A DNA stretch of 11,187 nucleotides from an uncultured Ruminococcus sp. Its GTDB lineage: Bacteria; Bacillota; Clostridia; Oscillospirales; Ruminococcaceae. This document shows positions 6,431 through 11,187 of this stretch, in pieces (the first letter of the stretch is position 1; every line of letters starts with the position of its first letter). The stretch lies in contig CAMWHN010000042.1 in assembly GCA_947174085.1 (NCBI GenBank), positions 1-11,187 on the forward strand. The letters run 5' to 3'. The translations under genes were made by a program, and so were the position numbers. The notes beneath the pieces were generated by a model. The model was not told the origin of the DNA and ran no database searches. It worked only from the letters and a program-made list of their open reading frames with translations.

Positions 6431-6474
6431 CTATAGGATATATAGATTATAAATCATTTTTCTGGATTTGTCAA
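6431..6474 (-). promoter_or_regulatory. Consensus promoter of the CooS-like/ABC operon, with possible operator
   Basis: On the minus strand TTGACA (6469-6474), a 17-nt spacer and TATAAT (6446-6451) match the sigma-A consensus exactly. The predicted start is near 6439, 45 nt before the GTG of the first gene. CTATA and TATAG (6431-6435 and 6441-6445) form a small palindrome across the start site and could be an operator. A perfect promoter normally needs repression to be conditional, but I cannot assign a regulator. Confidence 0.85.
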
Positions 6475-6569
6475 TAGGTTTTCTTATTTTTAGCGATTCT
6501 GTATATTATTTTACTAGTTTTATCTAAAAATATGGCACAAATAAAACCATAAAATTTTAAAAAACATTG

Positions 6570-6598
6570 TTGTATCGGATTGTACTGCACTGTATAAT
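6570..6598 (+). promoter_or_regulatory. Possible rightward promoter
   Basis: TATAAT (6593-6598) is a perfect -10, with a poor -35 (TTGTAT, 6570-6575) at 17-nt spacing. It points into the spacer that ends at the hairpin terminator at 6657-6691. It is supported mainly by the presence of that terminator with no other rightward source. Confidence 0.35.
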
Positions 6599-6604
6599 CT
6601 TTTG

Positions 6605-6691
6605 ATAGAATATATTTACTATGCTGACTCTTTTATTTTCTATCTGCATAAATTTATCCCTGCTCTCACCAAGAGAACAGGGACTTTTTTT
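6605..6691 (+). ncRNA. Candidate ~87-nt small RNA ending in a terminator
   Basis: If the promoter at 6570-6598 is active, a transcript from about 6605 would contain two stems. One is a 7-bp stem GATAGAA/TTCTATC (6604-6610 with 6638-6644), whose first base lies at the predicted start. The other is the terminator hairpin. No protein frame with a ribosome site explains the transcript. The target and class are unknown. It is convergent with the gene at 6698-7105, so it could act in antisense by read-through. Confidence 0.3.
6657..6691 (+). terminator. Hairpin terminator between convergent units
   Basis: The arms TCCCTGCTCTC (6657-6667) and GAGAACAGGGA (6673-6683) enclose a 5-nt loop ACCAA. Seven T follow (6685-6691), so the rightward orientation is the canonical one, although it has one C-A mismatch. 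Read leftward the mismatch becomes a G-U pair, but only a weak AAATTT follows. The hairpin lies 14 nt beyond the stop of the leftward gene at 6698-7105 and probably also shapes that mRNA's 3' end. Confidence 0.7.
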
Positions 6692-6697
6692 ATTTTA

Positions 6698-7105
6698 TTA
6701 ATTTTCTGCACGAAGAATCATATTTAACATATCTTTTAATTCTTTTAAAACATCAACTGCATTAGAACTTGCATAATTATCTTTTGCAAGTACTTCTATT
6801 TGATTTTGAAGCGTCTGCATCATTTCAGAACGAATATCAGTTTTCTTTGTAATATTAATTTCTGGTGCATTCACACGAAATGCGTTTAAAAATGCTAACA
6901 CAACGTCTGCTTCTGGTTCAGACATTTCGTTAATTAATGCTAGCAATGAATCTTTTGCACTCATAGAATAAACTCCTTTCAATCGGATTGTAAATTCATC
7001 AATTAAAATAGCTCGATTATGTTTAATTAAACCCTTTGCCCGTTTGGGATAAGTTGAGCCAATTAACTTCCCTGTGTTATCTGTGACAAGAATAGTTTTC
7101 GGCAT
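6698..7105 (-). CDS. Small protein with RRXRR-like N-terminal domain
   Basis: The 135-residue product is not assigned to a characterised function. Residues 4-42 follow the pattern of the RRXRR/PLMP domain that opens IscB-type nucleases. There is a V-x-D strand, then G-K, then P-K-R-A-K-G-L-I (20-27), a basic turn with R-A (31-32), and a closing FTIRL strand (38-42). No RuvC or HNH part follows. Instead there is an acidic helical region (about 48-80, SAKDSLLALINEM) and a C-terminal helix (about 95-132) that could form a coiled coil. The ATG at 7105 has GGGAGA 7 nt upstream. A second in-frame ATG (residue 48) has AAAGGAG 8 nt upstream, so a shorter 88-residue form may be made. It has its own promoter and stands apart from its neighbours. 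The domain match is from memory, not a search. Confidence 0.75.
   Translation of the reverse strand: MPKTILVTDNTGKLIGSTYPKRAKGLIKHNRAILIDEFTIRLKGVYSMSAKDSLLALINEMSEPEADVVLAFLNAFRVNAPEINITKKTDIRSEMMQTLQNQIEVLAKDNYASSNAVDVLKELKDMLNMILRAEN
6973..6977 (-). promoter_or_regulatory. Internal Shine-Dalgarno inside the RRXRR-like gene
   Basis: AAAGGAG on the minus strand lies 8 nt before an in-frame ATG (6962-6964, residue 48). This is a better match than the site for the annotated start. It falls exactly at the boundary between the RRXRR-like domain and the helical tail, so independent translation of the tail is plausible. It could also be a chance by-product of a Lys-Gly-Val codon run. Confidence 0.5.
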
Positions 7106-7177
7106 GAAATAATCTCCCTTGTCAAAATTTATATACTTTGTTTTTTGTTATGGGTGTCTTCCCCTGTATACAAGCTA

Positions 7178-7206
7178 ATTATAACATGAATTAGAAAAAA
7201 ATGCAA
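7178..7206 (-). promoter_or_regulatory. Extended -10 promoter for the RRXRR-like gene
   Basis: TATAAT (7178-7183) is preceded by TG at the extended -10 position, with TTGCAT (7201-7206) at 17-nt spacing as a weak -35. The leader is about 65 nt. The promoter is divergent from the yicC promoter, whose -35 lies about 80 bp to the right. Confidence 0.65.
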
Positions 7207-7287
7207 GTATTTTTGTTGAAAAATTTTTAAAAATTAAATTTTAAGGAAAAATTAAACAGTAATATTGAAAATTATTGCTAATAGTAC

Positions 7288-7316
7288 TTGATTTTTTCGT
7301 CAGAACATGGTATACT
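7288..7316 (+). promoter_or_regulatory. Promoter of the yicC-gmk-rpoZ-priA operon
   Basis: TTGATT (7288-7293), a 17-nt spacer and TATACT (7311-7316) with TG before it (extended -10) form a good sigma-A promoter. The predicted start near 7323 leaves a leader of about 47 nt to the yicC start. Confidence 0.7.
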
Positions 7317-7369
7317 ATTATAATTGGATAAACTAGAATCAAAACCAAATAAGGAGATGAAGTTGAAAT

Positions 7370-8281
7370 ATGCTAAGAAGTATGACTGGATATGGTCGAG
7401 CGCAAGCACAAATAGATGGCAGAGATATTTTAATAGAAATTAAATCTGTCAATGCAAGATATTTAGAACAAAATGTCCGTATTAATAGAAATTATAGCTA
7501 TTTGGAAGAAGATTTAAAATCTCTTGTCAAGACAAAAACTGCTAGAGGTAAATTAGAAATTATAGTTTCTATTACACTCCTAGAGGGGAAAAAAGCAGAT
7601 ATTCACGTCAATGAAGAAATTGTAAAAGGCTATCTTGATGCTATGTATAAATTTAATCAAACACATAATCAGTTATTGGCAATGGATAATGATGCAATAT
7701 ATGATGAAGGACGTTTGTGTTGGTCAAGTATGTTACAGTTACCGGATATTTTCCGTGTGGAAAAAGCGGAATATGACGAAGAAGAACTCAAGCAAGATGT
7801 TTTGACTGTTGCAGAACAAGCTTTAGATGCGTTTATTACCATGCGTGAGACAGAGGGCGAAAAACTTGCGGAAGATGTACAAAGTCATTTGCAATATATT
7901 TCTGAACAAGTTGCTATAATTGAACAGGAAGCTCCAAATTTGACTGAAAAATACAGAGAACGACTTTCTACGAAATTATTAGAATTATTGGGCAATACTG
8001 GGATTGATGAACAGAGAATTTTAACAGAAGCTGCTATTTTTTCTGAAAAAACTGCTGTTGATGAAGAAACTGTACGCTTAAGAAGTCATTTATCCCAAAT
8101 GCAAGCATTGCTGAAAACGAATAACAGTATTGGCAGAAAATTAGATTTTATTGTACAGGAAATGAATCGGGAAGTCAATACAATCGGTTCTAAAATTCAA
8201 GATGTAAATATCACGACTATTGTCGTGGAAATTAAATCTGAAATTGAAAAAATTAGGGAACAAATTCAAAATATTGAATAG
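7370..8281 (+). CDS. yicC: Endoribonuclease YicC/YloC family
   Basis: A cytoplasmic RNase of the YicC family, linked to mRNA and small-RNA turnover. The 303 residues match the family length. The start MLRSMTGYGRA is the hallmark N-terminus, followed by EIKSVNARYLE (about 23-33) and ARGKLEI (about 58-64). The C-terminal DUF1732 part is complete: DEETVRLRSHL, GRKLDFIVQEMNREVNTIGSK, then VEIKSEIEKIREQIQNIE at the very end. The ATG at 7370 is set by the conserved N-terminus, although AAGGAG is 13 nt away. That spacing is long and may lower initiation. An overlapping frame starting at ATG 7356 is directly behind the ribosome site but encodes nothing recognisable. It is first in the operon, 30 nt before gmk, the same neighbour as in B. 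subtilis (yloC). Confidence 0.95.
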   Translation: MLRSMTGYGRAQAQIDGRDILIEIKSVNARYLEQNVRINRNYSYLEEDLKSLVKTKTARGKLEIIVSITLLEGKKADIHVNEEIVKGYLDAMYKFNQTHNQLLAMDNDAIYDEGRLCWSSMLQLPDIFRVEKAEYDEEELKQDVLTVAEQALDAFITMRETEGEKLAEDVQSHLQYISEQVAIIEQEAPNLTEKYRERLSTKLLELLGNTGIDEQRILTEAAIFSEKTAVDEETVRLRSHLSQMQALLKTNNSIGRKLDFIVQEMNREVNTIGSKIQDVNITTIVVEIKSEIEKIREQIQNIE

Positions 8282-8311
8282 TTTATAATTTTATAGAAAG
8301 GGAGTGTTTGC

Positions 8312-8884
8312 ATGAGTAAAGGTCTTTTAATTGTTGTTTCTGCGCCGTCAGGTTGCGGAAAAGGGACAATTTTAAATCAAATTCTCAAAGATGAAAAATA
8401 TTATTATTCTGTGTCAGCGACAACTAGAGAGCCACGTGAAGGCGAAATAGATGGTGTACATTATCAATTTTTAAGTCGTGAACAGTTTGAAAATCTAATT
8501 GCAGAACATGCATTTTTAGAATATGCATCTTATTGTGAAAATTATTACGGAACGCTTAGGAAACCGATTGAAGAAAATTTAGCCAATGGACGACATGTTA
8601 TTTTAGAAATTGAAGTCAATGGCGCAATGCAGATTAGAAAACTTTGTCCAGATGCAAAATTTATTTTTATTGCGCCTCCTAGTTTAGACGCTGTGAAAAA
8701 ACGTTTGGAACATCGTGGCACAGAGTCAGCAGAAGTAATTAATCAACGTCTGCAACAAGCGGAACAAGAATTAACTTATAAGAATCAATATGATTATTGC
8801 ATTATCAATGATATTTTGCAAGAAGCGATTGCAGATTTTAAATCTATTATCCGTGCGGAAGAATTAAAAATTCAGAACGCATAA
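8312..8884 (+). CDS. gmk: Guanylate kinase
   Basis: Phosphorylates GMP (and dGMP) to GDP with ATP, an essential step of guanine nucleotide supply and of recycling (p)ppGpp precursors. The 190-residue protein has the P-loop APSGCGKGT (residues 11-19). It also has the GMP-binding module SATTREPREGEIDGVHYQFLS (about 36-56) with the Ser, Arg and Tyr contacts. The ILEIEVNGAMQIRK segment corresponds to the family's LxIDxxGAxQxK motif, and the RGTES lid region follows (about 134-138). Cys in the P-loop, where Ala or Ser is common, is a tolerated variation. AAAGGGAG sits 7 nt before the ATG. Tight spacing to yicC and rpoZ supports co-transcription. Confidence 0.97.
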   Translation: MSKGLLIVVSAPSGCGKGTILNQILKDEKYYYSVSATTREPREGEIDGVHYQFLSREQFENLIAEHAFLEYASYCENYYGTLRKPIEENLANGRHVILEIEVNGAMQIRKLCPDAKFIFIAPPSLDAVKKRLEHRGTESAEVINQRLQQAEQELTYKNQYDYCIINDILQEAIADFKSIIRAEELKIQNA

Positions 8885-8915
8885 ATTATAATTTATTTTC
8901 AGGAGGTTTTTAATT

Positions 8916-9134
8916 ATGTTAAGACCAGCGATTACACAGATGATTACCAAAAACGAAAGTTGTTATTCTCTTGTAATTGGCGTTGCTAAGAGAGCCAGAG
9001 AAATTGCAGATGAGCTTTACAAAAACGGCGAAGTGCTTGAAGAAAAGCCAGTGAAAACTGCTGTTGATGAATTTGCAAAAGGCGAATATAAAATTATTGA
9101 AGTATCAACAGATGATAAAATCATTTTGCAATAA
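8916..9134 (+). CDS. rpoZ: RNA polymerase omega subunit
   Basis: A small subunit that stabilises the beta-prime subunit and aids RNA polymerase assembly. The 72 residues fit the compact Firmicutes form. The core YSLVIGVAKRAREIADE (about 18-34) is the omega signature, preceded by SC where many have SR. Next comes a KPVKTAVDEFAKGEYKIIE segment, matching the 'K-P-V-x-x-A-x-x-E-x-x-x-G' pattern. AGGAGG lies 8 nt before the ATG. The stop TAA shares its last A with the ATG of priA. It follows gmk as in B. subtilis. Confidence 0.95.
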   Translation: MLRPAITQMITKNESCYSLVIGVAKRAREIADELYKNGEVLEEKPVKTAVDEFAKGEYKIIEVSTDDKIILQ

Positions 9135-11179
9135 TGTCTGAAATTGCATTAGTTGCTGTGCATGTAGGTTCTGCATATTCGGCAGATATTTTATATAGCT
9201 ATAAAATCCCAGAAAAAATTGCTTGTAAAATTGGTTGCAGAGTGCATGTGCCATTTGGGAAAGCAAATCGCAATGTGATTGGCTTTGTCATGGCAATAGA
9301 ACCAGAATCTGAACAAAATCAGGATTTAAAATTAAAAACAATTTTATCTGTGCTAGATGATATGCCTGTATTAAATCAAGAACAAATGCAACTAGTATAC
9401 TGGTTGCGTGAAAATACGTTCTGTAGCTATTATGATGCGATTACAGCAATTTTGCCATCTGCTGTGATAAAAAAATTATCCCATGTAAGAAAAAAATCTA
9501 AATCTGTTAAAGCCATTCAGATACAAGAAGATTTGCCCAGATTAATACTTTCTGACGAACAGCAAAAAGCTTATAATAAAATTTCGCCTTATCTGGAAAC
9601 AAGCAAGCCTGCCTGTTTTTTATTAAAAGGCGTGACAGGAAGCGGAAAAACTTCTGTATTTGAAGCACTAGCAGAAAAAACACTTGCATTAGGAAAATCT
9701 GTATTATTATTATTACCGGAAATAAGCTTGACACCGCAGACCGTACAAAGATTTCAAAAACGTTTCGGCAATCGTGTTGCATTAATGCACAGCAGGCTTT
9801 CTGATAGTGAACGGCGATTATCTTATGAACGTGCAAAAACAGGTGAAGCAGATTTTATTATTGGCACAAGAAGTGCTGTTTTTGCACCATTGCAGAATAT
9901 AGGACTAATTATCATGGACGAAGAAGGCGAGCGTTCTTATAAATCAGAATCTGCTCCCCGTTATGATACGATTGAAGTTGCAAAACAGCGTTGCCGTTAT
10001 CATGGAGCTGTTTTGCTCCCGTCTTCTGCAACGCCAACAATTGAGAGTTATTATAATGCTGAAAAAAATATTTATCAGCTAGTAGAATTAAAACAGCGTT
10101 ATGGGAATATGCCCTTGCCGGAAGTAGAAACAATTGACATGAAATTGGAACGTGATGCCGGAAATTTTTCTGTATTTAGTCGCAGATTATTTGAAGCGAT
10201 TCAAGAAAATTTAAAAAACAAAGAACAGAGTATATTATTATTAAATCGCCGTGGCTATCATACGATTATTAGTTGCTGTATTTGTAATAAGCCTGTTTAT
10301 TGTGAAAATTGCTTGATTCCTATGACGTGGCATAAGCCGGATAATTTATTGCATTGTCATTATTGTGGCTATTCTAAGCCTGTACCAGAAAATTGTCCAT
10401 CCTGTAATGGCAAAAAACTTCGCAGAATGGGCTTTGGTACACAGCGTTTAGAAGATGAATTATTATCAAGATTGCCGGAAGCTAGAATTTTGCGCATGGA
10501 CGCTGACACAACAAGTAAAAAAAATGCTTATGAAAAAAATTTTGAAGCATTCCGAAACGGCGAATATGATATTATGCTAGGCACGCAAATGATAGGCAAG
10601 GGACTAGATTTTCCGAATGTAACGCTTGTGGGCGTTGTCTCTGTCGATAAAGCACTTTTTTCAGGTGATTTCAGAAGTTATGAACGGACATTTAGTCTTG
10701 TGACACAAGTTGTCGGCAGAAGTGGCAGAAGTGAAAAATCTGGTCGTGCGATTTTACAAACATTCTTGCCGGAGCATTATGTGCTTAGATTCTCCGCAGA
10801 ACAGAATTATGAAGCATTTGTAAAAGAAGAACTTGCATTACGAAAAACATTATTATTTCCGCCGTATTGTGATATTTGCGTTGTGAATTTTACTAGCGAA
10901 AAAGAAGATGTCATTGCAATTGGAGCGCAGAAATTTTCAGAATGTATGCAGGAAGTATTAGCAAGTTATTCTGAAAAAATTCCTTTGCGGATATTACCCC
11001 CAATGCCCTGCATGTACGAAAAAATTAAAGGCAAATATCGTTGGCGAATGATTTTAAAATGCAAAAACACACAGGTATTTCGGCAATTTATAAGAAATAC
11101 TCTGGAAAAATCTTCAAAAATAAAGGAAATTGCAAAAATTCATGTCTATGTGGATATGAACGGAAGTATTGGTATATAG
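9134..11179 (+). CDS. priA: Primosomal replication-restart helicase PriA
   Basis: A 3'-to-5' DNA helicase that recognises stalled forks and reloads the replicative helicase. Domains in order: 3'-DNA-binding domain (about 1-110), winged-helix linker, and helicase lobe 1 with Walker A GVTGSGKT (166-173), motif II MDEEG (261-265) and SSATP (297-301). Then zinc-binding cysteines 381, 384, 390, 393, 408, 411, 421 and 424, and lobe 2 with GTQMIGKGLDFPNV (483-496) and QVVGRSGR (525-532). A C-terminal domain ends at 681, a little shorter than the 730-800 residues common in the family. Motif II normally reads DEEH; here His is Gly265 (GGC). The ATG overlaps the rpoZ stop by one base and has no clear ribosome site, so translation is probably coupled. 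The stop lies 8 nt before the window end, so downstream genes are not seen. Confidence 0.97.
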   Translation: MSEIALVAVHVGSAYSADILYSYKIPEKIACKIGCRVHVPFGKANRNVIGFVMAIEPESEQNQDLKLKTILSVLDDMPVLNQEQMQLVYWLRENTFCSYYDAITAILPSAVIKKLSHVRKKSKSVKAIQIQEDLPRLILSDEQQKAYNKISPYLETSKPACFLLKGVTGSGKTSVFEALAEKTLALGKSVLLLLPEISLTPQTVQRFQKRFGNRVALMHSRLSDSERRLSYERAKTGEADFIIGTRSAVFAPLQNIGLIIMDEEGERSYKSESAPRYDTIEVAKQRCRYHGAVLLPSSATPTIESYYNAEKNIYQLVELKQRYGNMPLPEVETIDMKLERDAGNFSVFSRRLFEAIQENLKNKEQSILLLNRRGYHTIISCCICNKPVYCENCLIPMTWHKPDNLLHCHYCGYSKPVPENCPSCNGKKLRRMGFGTQRLEDELLSRLPEARILRMDADTTSKKNAYEKNFEAFRNGEYDIMLGTQMIGKGLDFPNVTLVGVVSVDKALFSGDFRSYERTFSLVTQVVGRSGRSEKSGRAILQTFLPEHYVLRFSAEQNYEAFVKEELALRKTLLFPPYCDICVVNFTSEKEDVIAIGAQKFSECMQEVLASYSEKIPLRILPPMPCMYEKIKGKYRWRMILKCKNTQVFRQFIRNTLEKSSKIKEIAKIHVYVDMNGSIGI

Positions 11180-11187
11180 TATATAAA

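Noticed and set aside
6621..6701. Plus-strand hydrophobic 26-residue peptide (MLTLLFSI...), considered as a type I toxin
   Set aside because: It has no ribosome site, and the frame passes through the terminator hairpin and T-run, so the mRNA would end before the stop codon.
1..11187. CRISPR array, tandem repeats or rRNA/tRNA genes
   Set aside because: No regularly spaced direct repeats, tandem arrays or recognisable rRNA/tRNA sequences were seen on reading either strand.

Overview
The window comes from a low-GC anaerobic Firmicute, most likely a clostridial (Ruminococcus/Oscillospiraceae-like) chromosome. Three things suggest this: AT-rich codon use, textbook sigma-A promoters with strong AGGAGG-type ribosome sites, and a yicC-gmk-rpoZ-priA housekeeping block of the Firmicutes type. 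The genus is an inference.

Left edge (1-753). This is a scarred region without an intact gene. It holds a consensus leftward promoter, a terminator behind a short leftward coding remnant, and a decayed rightward IS630-type transposase N-terminus. The two remnants meet at about position 460.

Centre (754-6474), a leftward operon from a perfect sigma-A promoter at 6446-6474. In transcription order it encodes two small uncharacterised membrane proteins (6018-6395 and 5705-6016), a CooS-family protein (3625-5712), a lipoprotein substrate-binding protein (2678-3595), an ABC permease (1900-2658) and an ABC ATPase (754-1524). The last three make a NitT/TauT/Ssu-type importer. The CooS protein has every cluster B and D cysteine and nearly every C-cluster ligand. 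However, the conserved Cys of the DVQC motif is Asp404. This places it with 'deviant' CODHs such as C. hydrogenoformans CooS-V, which carry an Fe-S-O hybrid cluster and do not oxidise CO. No cooC, cooF or acs genes lie beside it. The operon may therefore import and reduce a small N- or S-containing compound rather than handle CO.

Between permease and ATPase lies a roughly 300-bp block bounded by imperfect inverted repeats (1533-1835). It has its own strong leftward promoter and a downstream sequence that folds into several hairpins. It looks like a structured non-coding RNA, or an RNA-carrying MITE-like element, inserted inside the operon. It separates an orphan Shine-Dalgarno from the ATPase start.

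Middle spacer and small gene (6475-7369). A possible rightward small RNA ends in a strong hairpin with a T-run. Convergent to it is a leftward 135-residue protein. Its first ~42 residues resemble the RRXRR domain found at the N-terminus of IscB nucleases, and it has an internal in-frame start with a perfect ribosome site. Divergent promoters follow.

Right (7370-11179), a rightward housekeeping operon: yicC (endoribonuclease), gmk (guanylate kinase), rpoZ (RNA polymerase omega) and priA (primosomal helicase, overlapping rpoZ by one base). B. subtilis has remA and coaBC within the same block; both are absent here. PriA carries DEEG instead of the usual DEEH motif.
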